From: Oscillospiraceae bacterium | GTDB lineage: Bacteria; Bacillota_A; Clostridia; Oscillospirales; CAG-272 | Assembly (NCBI GenBank): GCA_015064665.1 | Contig: SVRU01000069.1 | Span: 1-15,056, forward strand | Direction of reading: 5' to 3' | Length of the DNA stretch: 15,056 nt | Notes under the pieces: generated by a model | Seen by the model: the letters and a program-made list of their open reading frames with translations, nothing else | Database searches by the model: none | What the model was told of the DNA's origin: nothing | Made by a program: the position numbers and the translations under genes | Shown here: positions 1-8,075 of the stretch, in pieces | Layout: each line of letters starts with the position of its first letter | Numbering within the stretch: the stretch's first letter is position 1

Positions 1-1270
1 GTTTGTTTCGGTTATCGGTGCTAACAACCGTGGTATCGACACCTGCATCGGACAGGCGTTTAATCTTGAGCTTAACGATACTCCCTGTATCTCCTGCGGT
101 CAGTGTACTGCTGTATGTCCCACCGGCGCACTCGTTGAGCGCGACGATACCGATAAGGTTTGGGCAGCTCTCGCTGATCCCACAAAGCACGTAGTAGTTC
201 AGACTGCTCCCTCTATCAGAGCAACTCTCGGTGAGTGCTTCGATATGCCTATCGGTACTAACGTTGAAGGCAAGATGGTTGCAGCTCTCCGCAGACTTGG
301 ATTTGAGAAGGTATTTGACACAAATACCGCGGCAGACTTCACAATCGTTGAAGAAGCAACCGAGCTTCTCGAAAGAGTTAAGAACGGCGGCAAGCTTCCT
401 ATGATTACATCCTGCTCACCCGGATGGGTTAAGTTCTGCGAGCTTTACTACCCCGAGTATCTCGCTCACCTTTCTTCTTGCAAATCTCCCCAGCAGATGG
501 GCGGAGCGCTTATTAAGACCTACTGGGCTGATAAGATGGGCTACGACCCCAAGGATATTTTCGTAGTTTCTATCATGCCCTGTACCGCTAAGAAGTTTGA
601 GGTAGGAAGAGATGATATGTCTGCGGCAGGTAACGGAATAGCTGACGTTGACGTTGCTCTCACTACACGTGAGCTTGCAAGAATGATAGGACGCGCAGGA
701 CTTAAGTTCACTGCTCTTCCTGATGAAGAGTTTGATACTCCTCTCGGTCTTGATACCGGTGCTGCAGTTATCTTCGGCGCAACCGGTGGCGTTATGGAAG
801 CAGCTCTCAGAACTGCAAACGACGTTCTTACCGGCAAGGATAACAAGGAGCTTGTATTCTCCGAGGTTCGCGGAACCGAGGGACTTAAGGAAGCTACCTA
901 CAATATCGCAGGTATGGATATTAAGGTTGCAGTTGCTTCAGGCGCTGCAAACGCTAAAAAGGTTATGGACAAGATCGCAAGCGGCGAAGCTGATTGGACC
1001 TTCGTTGAGATCATGGGATGCCCCGGCGGCTGTGTAAACGGCGGCGGTCAGCCTATCCAGCCTCAGCACGTTCGTGACACTGTTGACCTCAAGGCTGTAA
1101 GAGCTAAGGCTCTTTACGACCAGGATGAAGCAATGGAGATACGTAAGTCTCACCTTAACCCCGTTATCAAGGAAGTTTACGACAACTACTTCAAGGGCGG
1201 TTACGGTTGCCACGCAGCTCACCACGCACTTCACACCTCTTACGTTGCTCGTAAGAAGTATTCGAAATAA
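1..1270 (+). CDS. [FeFe] hydrogenase, 3' part (5' end outside window)
   Basis: Iron-only hydrogenase catalytic subunit, which reversibly reduces protons to H2 in the cytoplasm of fermentative anaerobes. The reading frame is open from base 2 and gives 422 residues; an ATG at 245 is internal. What is visible, in order: a [4Fe-4S] ferredoxin motif CISCGQC...CP (about nt 86-121), then the three H-cluster signatures TSCSPGW (407-427), MPCTAKK (575-595) and MGCPGGC with VNGGGQP (1013-1054), then a short C-terminal small-subunit-like tail rich in His and Tyr. Clostridial HydA proteins are commonly near 580 residues, so roughly 150 N-terminal residues, probably with further Fe-S clusters, are missing. 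It could be a stand-alone ferredoxin-dependent enzyme or the HydA of an electron-bifurcating complex; the upstream genes needed to decide are not shown. Codon use favours C/T-ending codons, as in a highly expressed gene. Confidence 0.96.
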   Translation, partial: FVSVIGANNRGIDTCIGQAFNLELNDTPCISCGQCTAVCPTGALVERDDTDKVWAALADPTKHVVVQTAPSIRATLGECFDMPIGTNVEGKMVAALRRLGFEKVFDTNTAADFTIVEEATELLERVKNGGKLPMITSCSPGWVKFCELYYPEYLAHLSSCKSPQQMGGALIKTYWADKMGYDPKDIFVVSIMPCTAKKFEVGRDDMSAAGNGIADVDVALTTRELARMIGRAGLKFTALPDEEFDTPLGLDTGAAVIFGATGGVMEAALRTANDVLTGKDNKELVFSEVRGTEGLKEATYNIAGMDIKVAVASGAANAKKVMDKIASGEADWTFVEIMGCPGGCVNGGGQPIQPQHVRDTVDLKAVRAKALYDQDEAMEIRKSHLNPVIKEVYDNYFKGGYGCHAAHHALHTSYVARKKYSK

Positions 1271-1284
1271 ATAAACAAAAGATT

Positions 1285-1320
1285 ACGTCCCTGAGCCGAT
1301 TCGGTTCAGGGACGTTTTAA
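1285..1320 (+). terminator. Bidirectional intrinsic terminator between hydrogenase and fucosidase operon
   Basis: A 14-bp stem (1285-1298 with 1302-1315, one G:T pair, loop ATT) is followed by TTTAA on the plus strand. It is preceded by AAACAAAAGATT, which reads as a T-rich run on the minus strand. It lies between the stop codons of two convergent genes, so it probably ends both transcripts. Confidence 0.85.
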
Positions 1321-1333
1321 TATACAATTCAGT

Positions 1334-2539
1334 TTACCATTCTACCTCGATGACTATAGCCTCGTTTTGAAGCGTGTCAACGGGTATTCTGCCGATAATC
1401 AGATAATCGGTTGAAAGTATTCCCTCGAATTTTCCTATAGACGCCGTTAAGCACTGCATTTTACATTCGAGCATTGCTTCTGTGTTCATAAGCCTTGCGT
1501 ATTTTGGAATACCTTTTTCATTTTTCATAATTACGGTGTCGGTTAAGAGCCCCTCGAAGAAATGAAAATATGTCTTATTGCCTTTTTTGTTCACGATACA
1601 TTTATCCATAGCAATACCGTAATCGTATTCGTCATTCTCATGGCACTCAAGCGCACCGTCCAGTCTGTTATACCAATCGCCGATAGCTTCGATACGCTTT
1701 GCGTATTCCTCGGTTATTTTTCCCGTTGCATCGGGGCCTACGTTGATAAGATAGCTTCCGCCAAGCGCCATTACCTTATCGATTGAGCCGATGAGGTATT
1801 TGAGACTGTGAAAAAGAGGAATTTCTCGGTAACCCCAGCTTGCAAGGTCAACAGAATTGCAAGCCTCGGTCATTTTCGTGAATCTCGAAAGCCCTATCGG
1901 AGAATCGTCGCGCTCGGGAGTTGAAAAATCGCCAGGACCATATCCTCTGTCGTTTATAAATATTCCCGGCTGAAGTTTTCTTGCAAGCTCGTTTAACGAC
2001 GGAACGTCGATATGAGGAGGAATATCCCAGAACAGAGTGTATATTTTTCCGTAATTTGAAAGAAGCTCGGTTATCTGATTCTTAACAAATTCGATGTAGC
2101 ACTCCATATCAACCTTGCCGCCCATGTTTTTTGCTTTCCACTGGTGGCTTGAGTTTGGATTATAGCCGTAAGGATGATGCCAGTCCGGGCAGGAATAATA
2201 TATCGAAAGGAGCATACCGTGCTTTTGGCAAGATTCGGCAAGCATTTTTAATACGTCCTTACCGTATGGAGTATTCATAATGCTGTAATCGGTGTATTTC
2301 GTGTCCCACATACAAAATCCGTCGTGGTGCTTAGCGGTAAAGCAGATATATTTCATGCCGGCACTTTTTGCAAGAAGCACCCACTCCTCAGGATTATACT
2401 CCGTAGGGTTGAAGGAAAGCATGGTTTTTTCGTATTCCTCGTGCTCAAGGTCAAGTCTTGCAAGCGCCTGCTCGTGCGCACCGAGAATAGAATATCCTCC
2501 CCAATGTATAAACATACCGAGTTTATTTTCGTGCGTCAT
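1334..2539 (-). CDS. Alpha-L-fucosidase, GH29-like (first of two)
   Basis: Predicted retaining alpha-L-fucosidase of glycoside hydrolase family 29, 401 residues. The N-terminal signature FGMFIHWG-like stretch (GMFIHWGGYS, residues 8-17), TAKHHDGF (68-75), PDWHHP (118-123) and INDRGYG...GDFSTPERD resemble the catalytic barrel of the GH29-A group. The likely nucleophile is Asp172 in the LFWDIPP stretch; the surrounding residues differ from the usual W-x-D-G/M form. No signal peptide or membrane segment is visible, so the enzyme should act inside the cell. An in-frame TTG at 2563 would overlap the upstream gene; the ATG at 2539 is preferred because GGGGGAG lies seven bases before it. It is the last gene of the fucI operon, 16 bases after the second fucosidase. 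Substrate linkage cannot be read from sequence. It could also be an inactive or differently specific family member. Confidence 0.87.
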   Translation of the reverse strand: MTHENKLGMFIHWGGYSILGAHEQALARLDLEHEEYEKTMLSFNPTEYNPEEWVLLAKSAGMKYICFTAKHHDGFCMWDTKYTDYSIMNTPYGKDVLKMLAESCQKHGMLLSIYYSCPDWHHPYGYNPNSSHQWKAKNMGGKVDMECYIEFVKNQITELLSNYGKIYTLFWDIPPHIDVPSLNELARKLQPGIFINDRGYGPGDFSTPERDDSPIGLSRFTKMTEACNSVDLASWGYREIPLFHSLKYLIGSIDKVMALGGSYLINVGPDATGKITEEYAKRIEAIGDWYNRLDGALECHENDEYDYGIAMDKCIVNKKGNKTYFHFFEGLLTDTVIMKNEKGIPKYARLMNTEAMLECKMQCLTASIGKFEGILSTDYLIIGRIPVDTLQNEAIVIEVEW

Positions 2540-2555
2540 AATATTTCTCCCCCGT

Positions 2556-3746
2556 TCAGTCAAGTTCTAGCTTGGCGACACGGTAAATCATACTCGTTCC
2601 ATATTCATACGGCTGCACCGCAAAAGAATTGTTCTTTACCTTTATTTTTCTGCCGTTATCAAGCCAACGCGCGCTCCTTACATTTGCGTTAATACGCACG
2701 TCAAGCACTCTTCCCCCAAGCATTCCGTGGGTAACACAGGTAATGGTCGGTGTAAGTGCAACGGCAAAATACTCATCCCTATCATTTTTCAAGACTATCG
2801 CATTTTCAGCCTCAATATCCGAACGACGTGCGTCATAAATAAAGTCTTTATTAAACCTTATCCACTTTCCAATCTCAGAAAAAATTGCTTTATCAAGCGG
2901 ACGTACGTCTCCGTTGCCCATAGGTCCAACGTTTAAAAGCAGATTGCAATTGCAATTTCTGCAATTTATAAGGTCAAGAATAAGAGATGCTATGCTCTTG
3001 TAGGAAACATCGTACTTGCAATATCCCCAGTGGTCGTTTACCGTCTGACACATCTCGCCTGCAACGGGGCGGTCGGTATTACCGAGTCTTGCTGGAGTAC
3101 CGCGCTCATAGGTAACACTGTCTATTTCGGGATGTCCGACAGTTCCCATATTACTCATGCCTGTATTATTGATTATCATAGCCTCGGGCTGATGCTTTCT
3201 TATTGTGGAATATAGTCTGTCGAACTGCCAATCAGCATCAGGCTTATCCCAGAATCCGTCGAACCAAAATCCTCCTATCTTACCGTAATTGGTACAAAGG
3301 AGCTCTACACTCTCTATAAGATAATCTATATATTTTGAAAAATTCTCAGAGCAGTCCCTGTTATGCCAATCTATAAGTGTATGATAGAAAAACGGCAATA
3401 TTCCCTGCTTATTACATTCGTCAACGAACTCGCGCACAAGGTCGCGTCCGCAAGCCGAATGAGGAGCATCGTATGTATTCAGCCCCTTGGTATCATAAAG
3501 CGAAAAGCCGTCGTGATGCCTTGTTGTAAGAGTTATATATTTGCACCCCGCGCTTTTTGCTGTGGCAACAAGGTCCTTTGCCCAGTTTTTCTTAACCTTA
3601 AATTTTTTTGTAAGTTTTTCGTATTTTTCAGCCGGAATGCACAGTCTGTTCAATGCCCACTCGCCCTTGCCGAGAGCACTGTAAATACCAAAGTGAACGA
3701 ACATACCGAATCCAAGCTTTTCAAAACGTCTTATATACCCGTACAT
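2556..3746 (-). CDS. Alpha-L-fucosidase, GH29-like (second of two)
   Basis: Predicted GH29 alpha-L-fucosidase, 396 residues. It shows the family start FGMFVHFGIYS (residues 13-23), TRHHDGFSLYDT (75-86), a conserved DWH (126-128) and GGFWFDGFW (158-166), where Asp163 is the expected catalytic nucleophile. The region after it (IINNTG, then an E-x-DSVTYERG stretch) differs from the NDRW-type loop, so it belongs to a different GH29 subgroup from its neighbour; the two share only the barrel signatures. A C-terminal part of about 80 residues looks like a small beta domain. No signal peptide is seen, which implies intracellular action on imported oligosaccharides. GAGG directly after the fucI stop serves as ribosome binding site, and the gap to fucI is nine bases, so the genes are co-transcribed and probably translationally coupled. 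Confidence 0.88.
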   Translation of the reverse strand: MYGYIRRFEKLGFGMFVHFGIYSALGKGEWALNRLCIPAEKYEKLTKKFKVKKNWAKDLVATAKSAGCKYITLTTRHHDGFSLYDTKGLNTYDAPHSACGRDLVREFVDECNKQGILPFFYHTLIDWHNRDCSENFSKYIDYLIESVELLCTNYGKIGGFWFDGFWDKPDADWQFDRLYSTIRKHQPEAMIINNTGMSNMGTVGHPEIDSVTYERGTPARLGNTDRPVAGEMCQTVNDHWGYCKYDVSYKSIASLILDLINCRNCNCNLLLNVGPMGNGDVRPLDKAIFSEIGKWIRFNKDFIYDARRSDIEAENAIVLKNDRDEYFAVALTPTITCVTHGMLGGRVLDVRINANVRSARWLDNGRKIKVKNNSFAVQPYEYGTSMIYRVAKLELD

Positions 3747-3755
3747 ATAATCCTC

Positions 3756-5531
3756 TTATTTATACAGCTCTTTGTAATTTGCGCAGGCCCTAAAATCCGC
3801 ACCCTCAAGGTCGCGTGTGCCGAATGCAGTCCAAGCGTGAGGACGGTATATATCCTTGTCTTTAATGTTGTGAAGAGTTACGGGAATTCTGAACATACTT
3901 GCAAGAGTTATAAGGTCCTTTCCTATGTGTCCGTAAACGAACGCGCCGTGGTTTGCTCCCCAATTTGCCATTACGTTATATACAGATGAAAATGCGTTGA
4001 CGTTTTCATCAAGTCTGGGAACAAAATAGGTAGAGGGCCAGGTCGGGTCGGTTCTGTCAAGAATAGTTCTGTTTACCTTTTCGGGCACGTCAACGGTATA
4101 ACCCTCGGCAATCTGCATTGTATAGCCTATTCCCTCGACCATATTTACTCTTACGAGCGTTACAGGCATCTCACCATTGGTTGAGTAAGTAGATGAGAAT
4201 CCGCCGCCGCGGAAATAACCTCTGTTTGCAGGACTGAACTCGGTTTTAGAAAGCATTGCCGAAATATCCTCATCCTCAACGTCCCACCACTTTTTCATAA
4301 CGGAATTTCCATTTTCATCCTTTACTGCACCCGTTCCGTCAAGAGCTGCGGCACCGCTGTTTATAAGATGAATAAATCCGTCTTTTGCAAGTCCCTCAGG
4401 CTTCCAGCCTGTACATCTTTCAACAGCCTCCGGTGACCAATATGTACGTACGTCGGCAAACACACTTGCCCTTCCTGTAAGAAGATTTTCAAAAAGCATT
4501 GCAAGACCGTTGCAGTTATCACTCTCGGTTGCAAGGATTATCGGAGCTTTTTTGCCGTTCCAATCAAAAGTAGAATTAAGTATCGCCTCGGTGAAATCTC
4601 CATTAGGCTTATAGTCTGTCCACATACGCTGGCCCTGGAAGCCGCCGAATATAGCGTTTCTTCCAAGAGCTTCTTCGTGTCTGTCAATATCGTTAAGCTT
4701 TTCGTTACCGAGCATTATATCTTTAATGACAAGAGTCATTTTCGCAACGAATTCCCATTGAGCGTCAAGCTCTTCCCTTGTAAAATCCTTTTGTCCCCAG
4801 GGTCCACCGTTAAGGTCGCGCCCTTCCTGGCATCTTTCCTTTATCCACTTAAGCTCTTTTTCATATTCTGCCTTGTCGTAGATTTCAAGGTCAATCCTTC
4901 TTAAAATCTCGGTCATATCAACCCACTCGGCGCGAATACCAAAATACTTCTGCATCATACCTGCATCGAGGAATGAGCCTCCAATACCCATAGAAACAGA
5001 GCCAATGCTTACGTAGGCCTTATCCTTTATCTGTCCGACAACCAGAGAGCAGCGGGCAAATCTCAAAATCTTCTCCTCAACGTCGGGCGTGATTGGGCTG
5101 TCGGTCATATCCAGAACGTCCTCACCGTATATAGCAAATGCAGGGAGTCCTCTCTGAGCATGAGCTGCCATAGCCGCTGCAAGATATACGGCCCCCGGTC
5201 TTTCCGTGCCGTTGAAACCCCATATCGCCTTGGTGGTCAAGGGGTTAAGGTCCATAGTTTCACTGCCGTAGCACCAGCAAGGAGTCACGGTAAGAGTTGC
5301 CGTAACGTTTTCACGGGTAAAATACTGCTGGCATTCGTATGCTTCTCTTCCGCCGCCTATTGTGCAGGGAGATATTACAACCTCGCACGGTGTGCCGTCA
5401 GCGTAAAATACGTTTTCTTCAATGAGCTTCTTTGCTGCTTTAGCAAGATTCATTGTCTGTTTTTCAAGTCCTTCTCTTATACCGCCCCATCGTCCGTCTA
5501 TAGTCGGGCGAATACCAATACGTGCTTTCAT
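3756..5531 (-). CDS. fucI: L-fucose isomerase
   Basis: Interconverts L-fucose and L-fuculose in the cytoplasm, the first step of L-fucose breakdown; enzymes of this family also accept D-arabinose. The protein has 591 residues, the same length as the E. coli enzyme. The three Mn-binding residues known in the E. coli enzyme (Glu337, Asp361, His528) are found here as Glu336 (ATESD), Asp360 (VFADVR) and His528 (GANHGAF). The N-terminus (MKARIGIRPTIDGRWGG) and the WGFNGTERPGAVYL stretch are typical of the family. AAGGAGAG lies five bases before the ATG. It is the first gene of an operon with two fucosidases and is transcribed away from an AraC-type regulator. No fuculokinase or fuculose-phosphate aldolase gene is beside it. 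Confidence 0.96.
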   Translation of the reverse strand: MKARIGIRPTIDGRWGGIREGLEKQTMNLAKAAKKLIEENVFYADGTPCEVVISPCTIGGGREAYECQQYFTRENVTATLTVTPCWCYGSETMDLNPLTTKAIWGFNGTERPGAVYLAAAMAAHAQRGLPAFAIYGEDVLDMTDSPITPDVEEKILRFARCSLVVGQIKDKAYVSIGSVSMGIGGSFLDAGMMQKYFGIRAEWVDMTEILRRIDLEIYDKAEYEKELKWIKERCQEGRDLNGGPWGQKDFTREELDAQWEFVAKMTLVIKDIMLGNEKLNDIDRHEEALGRNAIFGGFQGQRMWTDYKPNGDFTEAILNSTFDWNGKKAPIILATESDNCNGLAMLFENLLTGRASVFADVRTYWSPEAVERCTGWKPEGLAKDGFIHLINSGAAALDGTGAVKDENGNSVMKKWWDVEDEDISAMLSKTEFSPANRGYFRGGGFSSTYSTNGEMPVTLVRVNMVEGIGYTMQIAEGYTVDVPEKVNRTILDRTDPTWPSTYFVPRLDENVNAFSSVYNVMANWGANHGAFVYGHIGKDLITLASMFRIPVTLHNIKDKDIYRPHAWTAFGTRDLEGADFRACANYKELYK

Positions 5532-5569
5532 AGTTTCTCTCCTTAATATAAATTCTATATTATATTTTA

Positions 5570-5626
5570 ATTATACACCCGATATTTTTGTTGCGTTATA
5601 ACAATATTATCAAAAAAGTTGTATAA
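5570..5626 (-). promoter_or_regulatory. Candidate fucI promoter and activator region
   Basis: The minus strand carries TATAAT (5575-5570), 38 bases before the fucI ATG, but no -35 box better than 3 of 6 matches at spacings of 16-18. This suggests a promoter that needs an activator. Upstream lie GTTGCGTTATAA (5590-5600 region) and GTTGTATAA (5618-5626). The latter is an inverted near-copy (8 of 9) of TTATACACC at 5571-5579, which overlaps the -10. These are candidate AraC-family half-sites; the assignment is tentative. Confidence 0.35.
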
Positions 5627-5640
5627 AATTATCTTACTTA

Positions 5641-5669
5641 TTGACAAATAAATTTTTTAGTTATATACT
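5641..5669 (+). promoter_or_regulatory. Promoter of the AraC-family regulator gene
   Basis: TTGACA (5641-5646) and TATACT (5664-5669) are separated by exactly 17 bases, a near-consensus sigma-A promoter. Transcription would begin near 5676, giving a leader of about 19 bases with AAGGAG at 5681-5686. Confidence 0.82.
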
Positions 5670-5694
5670 TGAATAAAGTAAAGGAGAGCAAACT

Positions 5695-6504
5695 ATGCAA
5701 GATTTTTATAACGAGAGTCTGACAGTATTATATCATCATGGCTCAAGAATTGCTCTGAACAGCGCATGGCGCGACAAAAATGTTATCTGCCCAAACTCAA
5801 AAATCTATTATGTTTTAGACGGTGAGATATGTGTTGAGCTTAAAAACCGCAGCATTATAGCTCGACGAGGCGACATAGTTTTAATTCCGGCAGGAACAAA
5901 GCATTCATATCACCTGACGGAGCTGTCGTACGCAGAAAAATATTGGTTTCATTTTGATTTTAGATGCGGACAAAAGAATTATTTTGATTCAGTTGATTTT
6001 CCTTATATTAGAAATATCGGAGTTACAAAACGTATAACCGACCTTTTCGACACAGTGGTCTATACAAAAAACAATACCCCGAGTAACAGAATAAATATTT
6101 CATTATCACTCATGTCGATAGTATCTGTATGCCTTGAGGGATGCGGATACACAGACACACCCCCACGAGAAAACGACGAAACAGATAAAGTTATTACATA
6201 TATAAAAAAGAACTATAATGAAAAAATAACGCTTGAAGAGCTTTCAAAAATGGCAAAGCTCAGCCCCAACTATTTCATAAAAAGATTCAAAGAAAAGCTC
6301 GGTTATTCACCGATAAAATACATAAATATTTTGCGTATTGAACGTGCAAAATTTCTTCTCGAGCATACGGAAAAGCCTATAAACGAAATTATGGAAGATG
6401 TTGGATTTTGGGACTCAGCGCATTTTTCAAAGCTGTTTAAATCAGAAACTGGATACTCGCCAACAAAATTCAGAAGAGCCTTGGCTTCAAGAAAGAGTAT
6501 ATAA
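5695..6504 (+). CDS. AraC-family transcriptional regulator, likely for the fucose operon
   Basis: Sugar-responsive DNA-binding regulator, 269 residues. The N-terminal half (about residues 15-90) is a cupin-like effector domain with the PAGTKHSYHL stretch typical of AraC_binding domains. The C-terminal hundred residues hold two helix-turn-helix units: LEELSKMAKLSPNYFIKRF (about 180-198), and INEIMEDVGF followed by HFSKLFK and GYSPTKFR (about 229-260), the classic AraC signature. It starts at an ATG eight bases after AAGGAG. It is divergent from fucI across 163 bases, so the natural hypothesis is activation of fucI and the fucosidases in response to L-fucose or fuculose. The gene is visibly richer in A+T than its neighbours. 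The effector is inferred from position only. Confidence 0.92.
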   Translation: MQDFYNESLTVLYHHGSRIALNSAWRDKNVICPNSKIYYVLDGEICVELKNRSIIARRGDIVLIPAGTKHSYHLTELSYAEKYWFHFDFRCGQKNYFDSVDFPYIRNIGVTKRITDLFDTVVYTKNNTPSNRINISLSLMSIVSVCLEGCGYTDTPPRENDETDKVITYIKKNYNEKITLEELSKMAKLSPNYFIKRFKEKLGYSPIKYINILRIERAKFLLEHTEKPINEIMEDVGFWDSAHFSKLFKSETGYSPTKFRRALASRKSI

Positions 6505-6506
6505 AC

Positions 6507-6556
6507 AAAGCGAAGATTTCCAACTCAGAACGGAAAATCTTCGCTTTACTGTTTTT
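6507..6556 (+). terminator. Terminator between convergent araC-type gene and HD gene
   Basis: A stem of 15 bp with one bulged base (6507-6521 with 6532-6547, AAAGCGAAGAT...ATCTTCGCTTT) has a ten-base loop and is followed by ACTGTTTTTCG on the plus strand. It starts three bases after the regulator's stop codon. On the minus strand it follows the HD gene's stop, with a weaker T run, and probably ends that operon too. Confidence 0.8.
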
Positions 6557-6559
6557 CGT

Positions 6560-7141
6560 TTATTTTTTCTTACCCTCTATGAAATAGGTGGCTTCACTGT
6601 CTGCGGTTGATAGAGCAAATGCAAGCGGAAACATTTCGAATGCCGCGGCAACATTTCGCGCATCCTCGGTTGACGAGTAGCCCATATGATAGCGGATCGC
6701 AAACGCCTCTTCCCTGGTAAGACGCATATATCCAGAAATTATATATACACTCTTCTCGCCGTGACCGTAGGGGAGCTGGTCGTCATATTCAAAGGTATCA
6801 ACTCTCTGCCATGCGCCCTTTTCATCCTTTACGTTACGAAATCCCTTTTTATATACACCGATTTTGCAAAGGTCGTGAAGAAGAGATACGATTGCAATGC
6901 TTTCATCAGTATAATCAAATCCAAAGGTTTCTTTTGCTCTTTTCGTGTCAAGGTATGATACAAGGCAGTCGTAAACGTTGAGCGAATGCTCGCAAAGTCC
7001 GCCCTCGTAGGATGAATGAAAGCGCGAGCTTGCAGGAGCTACAAAAAAATCGGACGAAATTATATAGTCGAGAAGCTTATCCGCGCCTTCCCTTCTTATG
7101 TTACTCTTATATACCTCAATAAATCTCTCTTTTGCGTTCAT
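6560..7141 (-). CDS. HD-domain metal-dependent hydrolase
   Basis: Small predicted metal-dependent phosphohydrolase of the HD superfamily, 193 residues, function unknown. The metal ligands are readable in order: His52 in GGLCEHSLNVYD, His89-Asp90 in LLHDLCKIG, His127 in PYGHGEKS, His152 in IRYHMG and Asp181 in STADSEA. This is a two-metal-type arrangement like that of the HD domain in YhaM-type exonucleases, but there is no nucleic-acid-binding domain. No signal peptide or membrane segment is visible. Its ATG overlaps the stop of the upstream PHP gene (ATGA), so translation is coupled. It is the last gene of a five-gene operon with three PHP phosphoesterases and a TIM-barrel protein. Candidate substrates are nucleotides, sugar phosphates or short RNA; none can be chosen from sequence. 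Confidence 0.88.
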   Translation of the reverse strand: MNAKERFIEVYKSNIRREGADKLLDYIISSDFFVAPASSRFHSSYEGGLCEHSLNVYDCLVSYLDTKRAKETFGFDYTDESIAIVSLLHDLCKIGVYKKGFRNVKDEKGAWQRVDTFEYDDQLPYGHGEKSVYIISGYMRLTREEAFAIRYHMGYSSTEDARNVAAAFEMFPLAFALSTADSEATYFIEGKKK

Positions 7142-8073
7142 GACAGCTCCTCGATATATTTATTTATATATTTTTCTCTATCCGGCATAAGAGAACGGTT
7201 AACTATTTCGTTGAAGAACTCTTTTGTAGTTCCTGTCGAACATTCCGGTATATAGTAGCCGGTACTCTTATAATCCTCGTAGAACTGATACTGGCCGCCG
7301 CAAAGCCCTGCGTGGTCGCTTCCGCCGGATATATAAAGATCGTGCTTCAGCGCAAGCTTTAACGCTTCGCGCCTATCATCATTCGTCAGAAGCCAGTGCC
7401 AGACCTCAATTCCGTCAATACCCAGCTCTGCAAGTCTTGGAACGTACTCGAGCTTTCCGAAATTTTTAGCAGGATGAGCCACAATGCATATTCCACCCGC
7501 CTCTTTAATTAGCCTTATTATCTCAGTCAGGGATAAAAAATCAAAAAACTTCGGAACCTCAGACCTGTGCTTGCCGTAAACGTTGCTGAAAAAAGCGGGA
7601 TAATCCTTATCGACCGCAAAACCCTTGTGCTTCATCGCACGAAAAACGGCATCGTTACCAAGCCAAGTAATGCCTTTATTATAATCAAGCACATCCTGCC
7701 AAGTGAACGCTTCGGGAATATAACCGTTTTTTCTTCCTCGCTCAAAAAGAAGCTCGGTTCCTTTCGTCTTTGCAAGACTGCAGCCGCGAAGATATTCCTT
7801 CATTTCAGGGTATTCAGGATCAAAGTCATACGCCGTAATATGAAACTGACTCTTAAATTCCTCACCGTAAACCGAAAACTCGCACCCGAAGATAGTCTCC
7901 ATTCCGAGCTTATCACACTCGGCTTTAAGCTCGGTATAGGCAGTTGCGGTATCGTGGTCGGTTATTGCCAGAGCACCGTAGCCCTCGTCTTTTGCAATTT
8001 TAACAAGCTCTGCGGGAGCATATACTCCGTCGGAATGGGTTGAATGCGTGTGCAAATTTGCGTATATTTTCAT
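7138..8073 (-). CDS. PHP-domain phosphoesterase paralogue 1 (altered active-site His)
   Basis: Predicted metal-dependent phosphoesterase of the PHP superfamily (COG0613/TrpH-like), 311 residues. Expected ligands are His8, His10, Asp15, His40, Glu65, His78, His200 (AHP) and Asp253-His254 (GGSDH). The mid-protein His found in the other two copies (NDHVF, aligned with the RPH/HFAR motif of the TrpH/RNase AM family) is replaced by Ala142 (NDAVF, nt 7648-7650), and the Cys three residues before it by Gly139. The protein is otherwise about two-thirds to three-quarters identical to paralogue 2, with a nearly identical first 60 residues. AAGGAG inside the end of paralogue 2 serves as ribosome binding site, and only two bases separate the genes. 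The altered residue suggests changed substrate or reduced activity. Confidence 0.9.
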   Translation of the reverse strand: MKIYANLHTHSTHSDGVYAPAELVKIAKDEGYGALAITDHDTATAYTELKAECDKLGMETIFGCEFSVYGEEFKSQFHITAYDFDPEYPEMKEYLRGCSLAKTKGTELLFERGRKNGYIPEAFTWQDVLDYNKGITWLGNDAVFRAMKHKGFAVDKDYPAFFSNVYGKHRSEVPKFFDFLSLTEIIRLIKEAGGICIVAHPAKNFGKLEYVPRLAELGIDGIEVWHWLLTNDDRREALKLALKHDLYISGGSDHAGLCGGQYQFYEDYKSTGYYIPECSTGTTKEFFNEIVNRSLMPDREKYINKYIEELS

Positions 8074-8075
8074 TC

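Noticed and set aside
245..1270. Hydrogenase read as a complete gene starting at the ATG at 245.
   Set aside because: The frame is open from base 2 and encodes a ferredoxin cluster motif upstream that belongs to the same family, so 245 is an internal Met.
2540..2563. A TTG start extending the first fucosidase into the stop region of the upstream gene.
   Set aside because: No ribosome binding site; the ATG at 2539 has GGGGGAG at good spacing and matches the usual GH29 N-terminus.
3363..3989. A 208-codon open frame on the plus strand opposite GH29 and fucI.
   Set aside because: It lies antisense to two well-supported genes, has no family motifs and looks like a shadow of their codon bias. Other long antisense frames (8232-8981, 9297-9953, 7567-8043) were rejected for the same reason.
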